NCBI RefSeq assembly: GCF_900108095.1
Contig: NZ_FNWL01000006.1
Location: 1 to 64,000 of the forward strand
DNA: 64,000 nucleotides
Reading direction: 5' to 3'
DNA from: Natronorubrum sediminis
Lineage (GTDB): Archaea > Halobacteriota > Halobacteria > Halobacteriales > Natrialbaceae
The position numbers and the translations under genes were made by a program. Shown here piece after piece: positions 53,489 to 62,680 of this stretch; the stretch's first letter is position 1, and each line of letters begins with the position of its first letter. The notes beneath the pieces are model-generated. The model was not told where the DNA came from and did not search any database. It was given only the letters and a program-made list of their open reading frames with translations.

Positions 53489-53866
53489 GACATCTTTGGG
53501 TCGTCGTACTCGCAATCGGTGCTTGGAACAGAACCCGCTCTGAACGCACTCGAGCAACGTCTTAGCTAAAACTAGCTTATGACCGTCGCCACGTTCGTGG
53601 AATCGCTAGAGGCGTTGACGTTGAGTGGAACGCGACATCACTGTAGACGCCAGCCAAATAATAAGCGCTGCAATCGACCCTACTCCTACGGTGCTCATCG
53701 ACGACGCTGAGGTGAGCAAAGTTAGTAGAAACCGGTTGATGAAGCCTCGTTGAAATCCTTTGACGTTGACATTCGGAGGCGGTTCTCCCTTGGCCGCTCA
53801 CAACCAAAGTCGTAAAAACTTGTTGCTACACGAAACCGCAAGACGTGAAGAGGATTTCCACAGAGC
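53489..53866. other. Region without a supported gene
   Basis: Downstream of the truncated winged-helix gene, several short frames exist but none looks like a protein. A possible remnant (TFGGGSPLAAHNQSRKNLL, plus strand near 53770-53830) could not be identified. Confidence 0.3.
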
Positions 53867-54531
53867 CTATTTCTCGCCTTCTATCCCGGTTTCTCTCTCA
53901 AATTGAGAGAAGAACTTGTCGATAAAATCCCATCGAGACGTTCCAAGGCGACGTACTGGAGATGTATATAGAAGATCAAGGCGTTCCCTTGTCCAATTTC
54001 GTAGTAATTCGATATCTGGAGAGTATAAAGTAGTCGACTCAAAAACCGATAAGTCATCGATTATTGCGTATTTTTCTCCTGCTCTTCCATATATTTCGCC
54101 AATAATGCAAGCCAAGCGAATGACATCACGTGCTCCAGCAGCTTCCATCTTATCTGCATCAAAAAGCAACTTTGCCTCAAGAATCTCTGGTTCTGGAGAA
54201 CTTGACCGAATGCTATGTGCTTCAATGCAGTGTTTGATTGCTTCAATTCGATCAGATTCCACACCTTCAACCTGTAGAAACTCCTCAGATTTTGCTGCAG
54301 CCCATTTGTCGTGATCATCGATCAAGCCTTTTCGTTCTCGTGGTCGACCAATATCGTGTAACCAGGTTGACGCAGTGAGGGTATCTCTATTAACGGACTC
54401 TTTATATTCATCCGATAACTTAATTACTAAACCATGAAAACGTTTGCATAAAACCTATCGTGTGCCGGAAGAGCATTTTCATAATACGATAACGACAACT
54501 CTCGAGCGAGTAGGCCTAACTCCTGACTCAT
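53867..54531 (-). pseudogene. HD-domain phosphohydrolase with a single-base frameshift
   Basis: Reading from ATG 54531: MSQELGLLARELSLSYYENA, then LPAHDRFYANVFMV and stop. In the next frame FHGLVIKLSDEYKESVNRDT and LTASTWLHDIGRPRERKG follow at once and run open to 53867, including EAKLLFDADKMEAAGARDVI. Joined, these give a complete HD domain: first His (PAHDR), HD pair (WLHDIG) and final Asp (LLFDADK). One missing base near 54440 (in GCAAACGTTTTC) explains the break. The product would hydrolyse a phosphoester such as a nucleotide. Confidence 0.75.
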
Positions 54532-55333
54532 TGAAGACGAAAAGTTCGTATTCAGTGCAGATTATTGTGCTGGTTATCAATGGTGCTCGTTAAGATACAC
54601 TGTACTGATCTGCATAGATAGTCCCTTGCACTCGAGTCAGAAGCATTCGACCAATGGCCTCAGCACAGGCTTCGCGACGTGATGTCTTTCGAACGATCTC
54701 AACGGGCCCCAAGAATTCTATATAGCATTATGGTATTTATAACTCCAAGTTCTGTAGCTACACGCCTCTAAAGTGCTGAAATCGAACGTATTAGTCCCAT
54801 ATTGAATTACTTTGCTAAAGGGAGATTTAACCAAGTAAATCCCCCTGGATCGTCGCCCTATCCCACAGCGAGGATCATGTCCGGCGGAAACCGCGAGCTA
54901 CAACCGTCCACCAGCCGTTGAGCGCTCCCTCGAGTTGGGTGGTTGCCGGTCGACGATGAATCCTGCTCTCGAGACGTTCGCCGCGTTCTGTGCCCGAGAG
55001 GAATTGAGCACATCGATATCCAGGGTCTCGAGTGACCGTCGAGAGTTCGGTGTCGAGTTGCGAGAGCATTCCATCGGCGGCGAGATTGCCGACTTGACCG
55101 CGAGCATCACCAAAGAGGCCGCCCGCCAGATTCTGAACCAATCACTGATGAATAGGCATCGAACTCGAGGGCGATTAGGAGTACCTACAACCCCACGGTG
55201 CACGACGAGCGCTCGGTCAGAGCTGTAGAAACAGTTCACCCGGAACTCGCCCACTCGGCGCTTCGACACGAGTTGATCGGGACGACCCACGAGGCGTATT
55301 TCGGATTCGCAGCGAGGGGCGTCACCGAATCAA
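54532..55333. other. Long region without an identified gene
   Basis: 54532-54860 is AT-rich with no gene. 54875-55330 is GC-rich with overlapping frames on both strands (one plus-strand frame 54935-55228 is acidic and protein-like: FAAFCAREELSTSISRV), but none matches a family that I know. It may be a decayed gene disrupted when the TnpB element inserted. Confidence 0.35.
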
Positions 55334-56719
55334 TTAGTGAAGTACCACGGGTCGGGTGACCCGTGGCGTCCGTGTCTGCCCTGTAGTCGGGGCAACGGTC
55401 TTTAATTCCTCTCGCGCTTGACTCTGCGAGTCTCGCGCCGACGTTCCGTGTCGGTAAACACCCGAAGCGAAAACTGCTCCGTGAGAGTCGGCCTCTTCAC
55501 ATAGGCCCGATGCCGTCCGTCTCACCTTCCGAACTCTTGGAAGGGTTTCGAGAGACGGCACATTTCCATCTTGGTCGTCAACCCATTCTTGCGCTACACA
55601 CACCGCTGCTTTTCGGTCAGCGTGGTCTTGGAATCCACACTTATTGCACTTGAACCGCTTCCGACGACGATTCGCTCGCTCAATGTGCAAACACCCTGTT
55701 CGAGGACACCGCTGAGACGTGTATTCCGGGTCAATGTCGTCCGAGGGGATTCCTTCCCACGCGGCTTTGTACGTCACCATGACTCGAAGAGCGGCGAACG
55801 GAAGGCTGTGCAAGCGGCGGTTCATTCGCGTTCCGTAGTCAATGGAGTCTCGTATGTCTTTGAGGTCTTCAAAGACGATTACCGGGTCGTTGAATTGTGA
55901 GACCCACTGGGTTACGTCGCGCGATACTTTGTGGAGTTGGTCGTGAACGAAGTCACGTTCTTCGGTTCGGACAACAGTCTCGAATGCGGTTTGTCCAACA
56001 TTTTGCATCCGCTTGCGTTTGGTGAAGAACTCGTGGCGAACTCGCTTGATGTCCGGGTACTCGATGACGACCGAATCGAGCACGTCACCAGTATCTCTAT
56101 TCAGCGCGGTGAGTGCCACGCAGTCCTCGTTAATGTCCACACCAACTACTGTCTCTGCGTCATCTGGAGCTGCTACGGTACGTGTCTTATGAGTGACTGT
56201 AACGTGGAGTCTCCATTCGTCGTGTTTGTACACGAGTTCAGCGGCTCCAACGCACCACGCGTCCGATGCTAACGCGTTTTTCACTCCTTCGAGGTGGTAG
56301 GGACTGCCACGAAGTACGCCTTTGACATGGTTGTACGGTTTGTAACTAACTCTGAAGCGAACGTCTCCTGATTCGTCCAGAGTGAGGGAGTATCCTTCAT
56401 TGTGGTTCATCCGCATCGGATACGTTTCGTCAATGTAGGGAAACGGTCGGCCCCACTCATTGTCTTTGTAGTCGTAGTACGTCTCAAGCTCTTTGAGTGC
56501 TTTCTGGACGATGAGTTGAGTCGTGTTTTTCACGAGGTTGGCGTTATCGACAACGGTGTCGTGGATGTCGTCCCAGTCCCACCCTTCGTTGTCGAGTCGG
56601 TTGACTTCGTTTCGGACTCGTCGAGCTTCGAGACAGCCTTCGTGCAAGTTCTCAGAACTACCCTCGTGGATGGTTAATCCAAAGGATATGGTCTGGGTTA
56701 GTCCTGAGTCTTGCATCAT
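55334..56719 (-). CDS. tnpB: TnpB, RNA-guided nuclease of IS1341-type element
   Basis: A 461-residue TnpB. RuvC acids are in VVGVDINEDCVALTAL (Asp), VIVFEDLKDIRD (Glu) and FQDHADRKAAVCVAQEW (Asp). The zinc finger is CPRTGC...CNKCGF, with a slightly longer first pair than the usual C-x2-C. The C-terminal 80 residues after the RuvC block are basic and low in structure, as in other haloarchaeal copies. Its stop lies just past the right-end hairpin. TnpB cuts DNA guided by an RNA made from the element's right end. All catalytic residues are present, so it may be active. Confidence 0.93.
   Translation of the reverse strand: MMQDSGLTQTISFGLTIHEGSSENLHEGCLEARRVRNEVNRLDNEGWDWDDIHDTVVDNANLVKNTTQLIVQKALKELETYYDYKDNEWGRPFPYIDETYPMRMNHNEGYSLTLDESGDVRFRVSYKPYNHVKGVLRGSPYHLEGVKNALASDAWCVGAAELVYKHDEWRLHVTVTHKTRTVAAPDDAETVVGVDINEDCVALTALNRDTGDVLDSVVIEYPDIKRVRHEFFTKRKRMQNVGQTAFETVVRTEERDFVHDQLHKVSRDVTQWVSQFNDPVIVFEDLKDIRDSIDYGTRMNRRLHSLPFAALRVMVTYKAAWEGIPSDDIDPEYTSQRCPRTGCLHIERANRRRKRFKCNKCGFQDHADRKAAVCVAQEWVDDQDGNVPSLETLPRVRKVRRTASGLCEEADSHGAVFASGVYRHGTSARDSQSQAREELKTVAPTTGQTRTPRVTRPVVLH
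55335..55480 (-). ncRNA. Predicted omega RNA (reRNA) overlapping the tnpB 3' end
   Basis: TnpB guide RNAs come from the 3' end of the tnpB transcript and run past the right end into flanking DNA. The right-end hairpin at 55345-55366 fits the terminal stem of such an RNA. The guide would begin in the bases just below about 55344 on the minus strand. The 5' boundary is a guess. Confidence 0.4.
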
Positions 56720-56800
56720 CGATTACTTGTCGTGAATTGTTGTAAAGATAGTGATTTGTCGGCATTCACCCACGGGTCAGGTGACCCGTGGTACTCTGCC
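55335..56800 (-). mobile_element. Solo TnpB (IS1341-type, IS200/IS605 family) element
   Basis: A tnpB gene is flanked by the same hairpin at both sides: CCACGGGTC...GACCCGTGG at 55345-55366 and CCACGGGTCA...TGACCCGTGG at 56770-56791. No TnpA transposase is present, so it depends on another element for movement. Exact ends are not determined; IS200/IS605 elements leave no target duplication. Confidence 0.75.
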
Positions 56801-57074
56801 TCGACCGCCTATAGAGTACGAAAATAAATCGAGTCGTCTGATGGAGCGTCCGTCCACGACGTGGACGGAGTTGAGAACGCCGGGGTCGAGACCGACCGAC
56901 CGACCGACTCGTATTTTGTAGCCACGGATGGTACATCGAGTGGTGGTTCAATGACGACACAGTACGGCGTTTTGAAACGATCTGTGGGGATCCCCATCCC
57001 CCCGTCCGTCGGCCAGCTCCACGACCGACCGTGCCGATCTCGATCCAATCGAGACGCGACGCGAGGTGATGTCT
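56801..57074. other. Leader region of phosphoribosyltransferase gene
   Basis: A minor plus-strand frame here (from 56861) lacks family features. GAGGTGAT at 57063-57070 lies about 5 bases before ATG 57075 and resembles a Shine-Dalgarno site, so translation from a leadered mRNA is possible. CCGACCGACCGACCGACTC near 56891 is a short tandem run. Confidence 0.4.
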
Positions 57075-57707
57075 ATGTTCGATGATCGAACCGACGCCGG
57101 AGAACACCTCGCGGCGGCGGTGTCCGAGGAAAACATCGACGCAGATGTTGCTCTCGCTATTCCCCGAGGCGGACTTCCACTCGGAAGAATCGTTGCGGAC
57201 GAACTCGACGTCCCGCTTGACGTCGTCGTGGCGAAGAAAATCGGCGCACCGGGGAATCCAGAGCTTGCGATCGGTTCAGTGGCAAGTGATGGCTCCGTCT
57301 GGCTCAACGACGAGATTATCAGTCAGCTTTCGGTCGATGAAAAGTACGTCGAAGCACAGCAAGAAGAAGTGGCAGCAGCTGCGAGCGCGAAAGCGGATCA
57401 GTATCGAGCGGGTCGAGACGCGATCGATCTCAAGGGAAAGCGCGTGATCGTGGTCGACGACGGTGTTGCGACCGGTGCGACGACTCGCGGATGCCTCAAA
57501 CGTGTGCACAACGCCGATGCCGCGCACATCACCCTCGCCGTCCCGGTCGGGCCGCCAGAGGCAATCGAGAGCCTGCGTGATGAGGCCGATACCGTCGTCT
57601 GCGTCGAAACGCCAGCCTGGTTCGGCGCCGTCGGACAGTTCTACAGAACGTTCGGGCAGGTATCGGATACGGAGGCGATGGCATACCTGAACAGCGACGA
57701 ACAGTAA
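57075..57707 (+). CDS. Phosphoribosyltransferase family protein
   Basis: A 210-residue type I PRTase. The PRPP-binding motif is VIVVDDGVATGATTRG (near residue 123) and an N-terminal PPi loop AIPRGGLPLGRIVADEL is clear. Proteins of this kind are often fused to a dienelactone-hydrolase-like domain; here a separate alpha/beta hydrolase gene lies convergent at 57852. The substrate base is unknown. The ATG at 57075 has a Shine-Dalgarno-like GAGGTGAT; 57069 and GTG 57066 are alternatives. Confidence 0.88.
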   Translation: MFDDRTDAGEHLAAAVSEENIDADVALAIPRGGLPLGRIVADELDVPLDVVVAKKIGAPGNPELAIGSVASDGSVWLNDEIISQLSVDEKYVEAQQEEVAAAASAKADQYRAGRDAIDLKGKRVIVVDDGVATGATTRGCLKRVHNADAAHITLAVPVGPPEAIESLRDEADTVVCVETPAWFGAVGQFYRTFGQVSDTEAMAYLNSDEQ

Positions 57708-57851
57708 TCCGAGTGACGTTTGCCAATAGCGGAAGTGAGACGAAGTCGGTACCCTGGAGAGTTCCCTCGACTCCGTTTCCTGGCGACTCAACGGCGAGTC
57801 GCTGGCAGGTGACAGCGCACGTTTCGAAAAGGTGGCTATCGTGATACTCGT

Positions 57852-58493
57852 TCACCGCAGATTTTCTGCAAACCAACCGCCCGCGTGATCAGCAACCATC
57901 TCGAGCGCGCCTGGTTCTTCGAAGAGATGCGACGCGCCCTCGACGACCTCGAGTGACTTTTCTCCCGCCAGCAGTTCGAACGCGTCCTCGTTCCACTCGA
58001 GGACGGGCTGATCGTCTCCACCGACGATGAATAGCGTCGCTGCGGACACGCGATCGAGGACGTCTTCCGCCATATCGACACGGCCGCCGCGCGAAACGAC
58101 GGCCGCGACCTCGGTTTCAGGGCGCGCCGCGGCGCGGAGTGCCGCGGCGGACCCGGTACTGGAACCGAAGTAGCCGATCTTCAGGTTGGCTGTGTCCTCG
58201 CGGCTGCGAACCCATTGCGTTGCGCCGACGAGGCGATCGGTCAATAGTGAGATATCGAATCGCGTTTCGTACGTTCGATCCTCGGCTTCGGTGAGCAGAT
58301 CGAACAACAACGTTCCGACGCCGCGCGCACGGACGCGCTCGGCGACGAAGTTGTTCCGCGGACTGTGTCTGCTGCTACCGCTTCCGTGCGCGAACAGGAC
58401 GAGACCGGTTGCTCCGTCCGGTACGATCAACTCTCCTTCGAGGGCGACGCCGTCGACGGTGACCGTGATGATCGAGTTATCTTTCGCTTCCAT
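57852..58493 (-). CDS. Alpha/beta hydrolase, dienelactone-hydrolase-like
   Basis: A 213-residue single-domain hydrolase. The nucleophile elbow reads IGYFGSSTGSAAAL (G-x-S-x-G), the acid region is LFIVGGDDQPVLEWN and the His is in EGASHLFEEPGAL. The oxyanion region is LVLFAHGSGSSRHSPRN. It matches the C-terminal half of PRTase/hydrolase fusion proteins, and the PRTase gene is its neighbour. The ATG at 58493 begins the conserved part; ATG 58514 would add seven residues. Confidence 0.85.
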   Translation of the reverse strand: MEAKDNSIITVTVDGVALEGELIVPDGATGLVLFAHGSGSSRHSPRNNFVAERVRARGVGTLLFDLLTEAEDRTYETRFDISLLTDRLVGATQWVRSREDTANLKIGYFGSSTGSAAALRAAARPETEVAAVVSRGGRVDMAEDVLDRVSAATLFIVGGDDQPVLEWNEDAFELLAGEKSLEVVEGASHLFEEPGALEMVADHAGGWFAENLR

Positions 58494-58678
58494 CGTTGAT
58501 GCTTCGACGACCATGCTATTGAGTCTGGAGGGACAACCGAGCTTCGACCGGGTTCGGTCTGCGCGCGACGGTCTGATAACACTCCCCTCAGATTGACTTT
58601 CAGAGGGTGTGAGTGCTACGAGACCACGGAAACGAACTTAATGCTCGGAACCGAATGTCGAAGTGACGGCTCGCCTCC

Positions 58679-59497
58679 ATGGAGATCATCGTTACACCCA
58701 CAGCAGAGCATCTCGAGCTCGACGCCGCACGACTGAACTCACATCCCCAGAACGAGTCTCGACTGTTTCCCGACGGCGAGGTGTACGTCCAACTCGAGTC
58801 AGTAGCCGACATCGAATCCGCGCTCGTCGTCCACTCGGGACAGCCATGTCCGAACCAGGGACTGGCGTACCTGTATGGACTGCTCGATCTACTCACGAAA
58901 CACGACGTCCTGATCACCCTCTGTTTCACCTACGTTCCCTACGGCATGCAGGACAAGTCGTTCTATCCGGGAACGGTGAATTACGCTCGAGCACTCCTGG
59001 ATCACGTCACGCGGTATCCCGTTCGACAGGTGTACGCGATCGATCCCCACTTCAGCCACCGTGACTGGGTCGCAGAGTATCCCGTGAGCCACTTGCACGC
59101 CTTCCCGCTCGTTCAACAACGAGTGAACGCCGATCTCGACGACTACGTCGTCGTCGGCCCAGACCTCGGCGCAGTAGAGCGATTTGGAATTCCCAGCTAC
59201 GAGAAGACTCGGAACGGTGCCTACGAGGTCGAACTCGAGGGCGGACTGGACATTGAGGGACGGAACGTATTGGTCTTCGATGATCTAATCGAGACCGGCG
59301 GAACGATGGTCGCGGCGTACGATCGTCTCAAAAGCCAAGGTGCGGACACAGTAGTTGCGGCGGCGGTACACGGCGTGCTCGACGAAGGTATTCAACGCGT
59401 TCAGGGTACGTACGACGGACTCTACTTGACGAATACGATCGAAACGGACGCGGGAAACGTCGCTACTGAATCCCTCGTTCAGACCGCACTCGAGTGA
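58679..59497 (+). CDS. PRPP synthase-like (ribose-phosphate pyrophosphokinase family) protein
   Basis: A 272-residue protein of the Prs fold with two PRTase-like halves. SRLFPDGEVYVQLE, CFTYVPYGMQDKSFYPGTVN and IDPHFSHRDW correspond to the ATP and ribose-5-phosphate binding parts. VLVFDDLIETGGTMVAA is the PRPP loop. It is a little shorter than typical Prs (about 285-310) and the flexible loop (YGMQDKSFYPG) differs from the usual YARQD-RF. It may make PRPP for the nearby PRTase or use another pentose phosphate. Confidence 0.85.
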   Translation: MEIIVTPTAEHLELDAARLNSHPQNESRLFPDGEVYVQLESVADIESALVVHSGQPCPNQGLAYLYGLLDLLTKHDVLITLCFTYVPYGMQDKSFYPGTVNYARALLDHVTRYPVRQVYAIDPHFSHRDWVAEYPVSHLHAFPLVQQRVNADLDDYVVVGPDLGAVERFGIPSYEKTRNGAYEVELEGGLDIEGRNVLVFDDLIETGGTMVAAYDRLKSQGADTVVAAAVHGVLDEGIQRVQGTYDGLYLTNTIETDAGNVATESLVQTALE

Positions 59498-59602
59498 GTC
59501 GTTCGTGGTACATATGCTTTCGCTTCGTTCGAACGATTCGGGTGACACATCCCCGTATCTCGGTCGTCGGATGCGATCGGCACCCGCGTCAGACGTGCAG
59601 AG

Positions 59603-60934
59603 TCACTCTTCGAGACGATCGCTCTCTCTCTCGTCGTACCTGTTTCCGACGTCGATTCTGAAGTCCGAGAGCACGTCTCGCCCGATCAGTAACGGGTACG
59701 TGTGTTCCGCTCGGTCCTCTACCGTGGCGTCGACGGTTTTCTCGGTTCCGGCGATTCCGACGACGATGTCGACGACTGGCTGTCGGTGGCGGCGGCCGTT
59801 GCGGTCAGATTCACTGTGACCGACCTGAATCGGACCAGCTCCAATCCCGGCTGCGAGCTGGAGGTCGATTCTCGTCCGTGCACTCGTCGGATCGGTGCGC
59901 CCGGTCACCGACTTCGTATCGGTGGTGCCGCTGACGACGACGCGCTCGGTGAGCCCGACGACCGGAGCTTCGCTCCCGATCGGTTGCACGCGTTTCGACG
60001 CACGTGATGGGACCGAACCGTCGAGCGTCGTTCGAAGCACGTCGACCAGCTCGTCGTTCACCGACCCGCCGGCGCGCTGGATCGCGAGTTTCGCGATGGC
60101 GGGAGCTGGACTGCGTCCCGTCGCGTCAAAGAGCCCTTTGAACCCGGCGGTCGGGTTCACCTCGAGCACGAACCAGTTGTCGTCGCCTTCGATGAGATCC
60201 ACGCCGGCGCAATCCAGACCGACTGCGGACGTGGCCCTCTTGGCAATCGCCTCGACAGGGTCGGGGAGCGATTCGGTCGCGTCCTCGACGGAGCCGCCGC
60301 GAGCGACGTTCGTCCGCCAATCCTCCTCGACTGCGTAGCGATACATCGCCCCCACGACACTTCCGTCGACCACGTATACGCGGAGATCTCGCGGTCTCTC
60401 GCGGTTGGTCTGCACGAGTTCCTGAAGGAACGCCCGGCGCATTCCCACAGTTCCAGTGATTAGATCTGTCTGATGGACCTTCCACGCGCCGCCACCGTGG
60501 GTACCCACAATCGTTTTGTAGACGAACTCCTCGCCAAACTCCGGACGGATTCGACCGACAGTCGACGTTCCGAGGGCCAGCGCCGTTTCCGGAATCGGCA
60601 CCCCCTCCTGTACCAGGGCCGCGGCCGCGGCGATCTTGTGCGAGGCGAGCGCAGCAGCGTCAGGGGCGTTCACCATCGGCCGAAAGCAGGCGATCGCGTT
60701 TGCGATCCCGATAGATTCCATAGGCTGTTTCGCCGTCGACAACAGCAGGCGATTTATCACCACGTCCACATCCGGCTCGAGAACGAACCTCCCATCCGTA
60801 AATCGGAGGAGGACGTTGTTTTCCCGTAGCCAAACAGGTTCGTGTCCGAGTTCCTCGATAGCGTTACAGATCGCCTTCGACTCCTTGCTGTTGTGAAAGC
60901 TCAAGACGCCGACCCTAACGCGATCTTCCTTCAT
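59603..60934 (-). CDS. RimK-family ATP-grasp ligase fused to retropepsin-like (RimB) domain
   Basis: A 443-residue fusion. Residues 1-290 are RimK-like ATP-grasp: EFVYKTIVGTHGGGAWKVHQ, LRVYVVDGSVVGAMYRYA, GVDLIEGDDNWFVLEVNPTAG. Residues about 320-440 resemble the RimB/DUF785 retropepsin domain: VVGLTERVVVSG, ARTRIDLQLAAGIGAGPIQV, VDIVVGIAGTEKTVDAT and YPLLIGRDVLSDFRIDV. Where haloarchaeal relatives read D-T-G-A-T-R, this one reads D-P-T-S-A-R, so the protease motif is changed. RimK enzymes add glutamate or similar to a C-terminus or small molecule. The acceptor here is unknown. Confidence 0.88.
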   Translation of the reverse strand: MKEDRVRVGVLSFHNSKESKAICNAIEELGHEPVWLRENNVLLRFTDGRFVLEPDVDVVINRLLLSTAKQPMESIGIANAIACFRPMVNAPDAAALASHKIAAAAALVQEGVPIPETALALGTSTVGRIRPEFGEEFVYKTIVGTHGGGAWKVHQTDLITGTVGMRRAFLQELVQTNRERPRDLRVYVVDGSVVGAMYRYAVEEDWRTNVARGGSVEDATESLPDPVEAIAKRATSAVGLDCAGVDLIEGDDNWFVLEVNPTAGFKGLFDATGRSPAPAIAKLAIQRAGGSVNDELVDVLRTTLDGSVPSRASKRVQPIGSEAPVVGLTERVVVSGTTDTKSVTGRTDPTSARTRIDLQLAAGIGAGPIQVGHSESDRNGRRHRQPVVDIVVGIAGTEKTVDATVEDRAEHTYPLLIGRDVLSDFRIDVGNRYDERESDRLEE

Positions 60935-61253
60935 ACTTATTCTATCGGGCACAGTTCAGTTAAACGTAGTCCGCACTGAATACGCGTGGCCGCGCAGCGA
61001 TCCCCGAGCGTCCGCCTCGAGGTCGGACACCCCTCCGGTCTGTGGGCACTCGGCTACGGGAACGACACGCCCTCGATTACGATCGCTGATCGAGTACGTC
61101 GAGACGCTCGAGTTCGGCGCGCGGCTTTACAGAATACAAGGAGAATGCCCCGGGGCTTGACCCCGAAGCGATTCACATTTGGAGCCTCCGAGCTGAGCGA
61201 CAGGCGGACGATACCTTCCGACCGTCGTGCTCGTCGTCATTTCCGTCTCGTAC
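60935..61253. other. Intergenic region with IS-end-like hairpin
   Basis: No gene is supported. CGGGGCTTGACCCCG at 61151-61165 is the exact reverse complement of the core at 21956-21970. It lies near the truncated UspA fragment, as if insertion and loss of an element had cut that gene. Confidence 0.5.
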
Positions 61254-61394
61254 TCCGAGCGATTCGGTCGCCTCGTCGAGGAGTCGGTCTGCGGACTGCT
61301 GCGTTTGCTCATAGGCTTCATCCGAATTGAAGCCGCCCATGCCGTCAGGACTGGACCATTCTCGCGGGTCGTATACGTACAGAACGTGAAAAAA
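61254..61394 (-). pseudogene. UspA-domain remnant
   Basis: The minus strand reads FFHVLYVYDPREWSS and GMGGFNSDEAYEQTQQSADR, LLDEATESLG. This is the segment after strand two of haloarchaeal UspA proteins. The N-terminal strand (VLVPTDGS) and the C-terminal nucleotide motif are missing, so it is a truncated fragment. Confidence 0.5.
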
Positions 61395-61514
61395 CGACGT
61401 GTTCCGAAATCGACGAGGTGTTGCCCCAGATCCCACCAGGACCCGGGTGTGGAACCCTCAACGTCGGTCAATACAGCCCCACGAATTCATTGAGATAGGC
61501 GTCGTAATCCCGGT

Positions 61515-61679
61515 ATGTCGCCGCAAAACCGCCACCACCGCTGTAACCTCTGCGGTAGCGACTTCGATACCGGCGAGCAGCTTTGCGAACACGTCGAGCG
61601 ACGTCATCCGAAAAAGGATGTTCACTGGTGGGTCGTCGCGGAAGATCCAGCTAAAGAACTCCGATACTCTCGAGAGTAG
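61515..61679 (+). CDS. C2H2-type zinc-finger microprotein
   Basis: A 54-residue protein: MSPQNRHHRCNLCGSDFDTG, then EQLCEHVERRHPKKD and VHWWVVAEDPAKEL. The finger is C-x2-C-x12-H-x4-H with an extra Cys before the first His. Haloarchaea encode many such zinc-finger microproteins, several linked to regulation or motility. It is shorter than common gene-finding limits. Confidence 0.7.
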   Translation: MSPQNRHHRCNLCGSDFDTGEQLCEHVERRHPKKDVHWWVVAEDPAKELRYSRE

Positions 61680-61790
61680 ACGGAACAACGTGACGAGTTT
61701 CGCCGAATGAACTCACGAGGTACTCGACCTCCGATGGGCAACGACCCGCTTCACGGCGGATTCAACCGATCGTTACTACTGAACTGTTGG

Positions 61791-61816
61791 ATTCTGACCC
61801 TGAGGGTTGTCAGAAT
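61791..61816 (+). terminator. Hairpin ATTCTGAC...GTCAGAAT
   Basis: Eight-bp perfect arms (61791-61798, 61809-61816) around a 10-base loop, between the zinc-finger gene and the ATP-grasp gene. It may end the zinc-finger transcript, though no T-run follows. Confidence 0.35.
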
Positions 61817-61927
61817 TAGGAGGACTACGAGATCCACCACCCCGATACAGTGTGGCGATTTGCCAGTGCATAGAAAAGTGACCACCAGTACCTTATTACC
61901 CGATCATGACGGTACTACTCGTACGTC

Positions 61928-62680
61928 ATGAGCAGTAATGACTCTCCGACGATCGGGATCACGTACTTCGCGGAGGGAGGCGAACCACTCAAGCGAAAAC
62001 TATTCGACAGAGTTTGCTCGTGGGCCGACCTCGTGCTCCTGAGTCCGGAGCAGACACATCCTGATCTTTCCGAGATGGGCCTGGATCTGTATCACATGGC
62101 TCGCTGGTCGTGGTCGGCGTATGCAGATTTCGAACGGGCAGCCGACGCCGGAATTCCGACGATCAATTCGTATCATGGAGCCAGAATTACCGCGGACCGC
62201 GTGAAATCTGCGCAAGCGATGCTCGACCACGGACTGCCGTTCGCGGAGTTCGAATACGGAACCGACGACGAGGTGACGCTCACACCACCCGTTATCGTCA
62301 AACCGCGACACGAACTCCACGACAGCGGACACGAATTTCGAGTGGTCTATTCCGGTGACCTCGACTTCGATGGAGCGCGAATCGTCCAGCGATACATCGT
62401 TCCGAACCGATCCTTCAAGCTTTTTTCCGTCGGCGAACACGTGCGAGCGACCGAAATCGTTCCGGGCGAAGAGGAACCGCAGGAAGTCCCCGTTTCACGC
62501 TACTTCGACGAACTGGTGGCGGAAATCGCTACACTATTCGATCTGGAGTTGTTCGAACTCGACATTCTCGTTCACAAGGCTTACTATATCATCGACGTCA
62601 ATCCAGTGGTGAGTCTCGCGGGCGTCAGCGACGCGCTCGACGTGTACGAGGGCCTGTTTCGATCGATCTGCGACGCGTAA
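61928..62680 (+). CDS. Small ATP-grasp (RimK-like) protein
   Basis: A 250-residue protein with an ATP-grasp core: PTINSYHGARITADRVKSAQ, PVIVKPRHELHDSGHEFR, RIVQRYIVPNRSFKLFSVG and the metal segment YYIIDVNPVVSLAGVS (D-x-N). It lacks a RimK N-terminal domain of usual length. CCTTATTACC at 61890-61899 is near TATA distance from the ATG. It lies with the RimK/RimB fusion and PRPP genes, and the substrate is unknown. Confidence 0.8.
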   Translation: MSSNDSPTIGITYFAEGGEPLKRKLFDRVCSWADLVLLSPEQTHPDLSEMGLDLYHMARWSWSAYADFERAADAGIPTINSYHGARITADRVKSAQAMLDHGLPFAEFEYGTDDEVTLTPPVIVKPRHELHDSGHEFRVVYSGDLDFDGARIVQRYIVPNRSFKLFSVGEHVRATEIVPGEEEPQEVPVSRYFDELVAEIATLFDLELFELDILVHKAYYIIDVNPVVSLAGVSDALDVYEGLFRSICDA

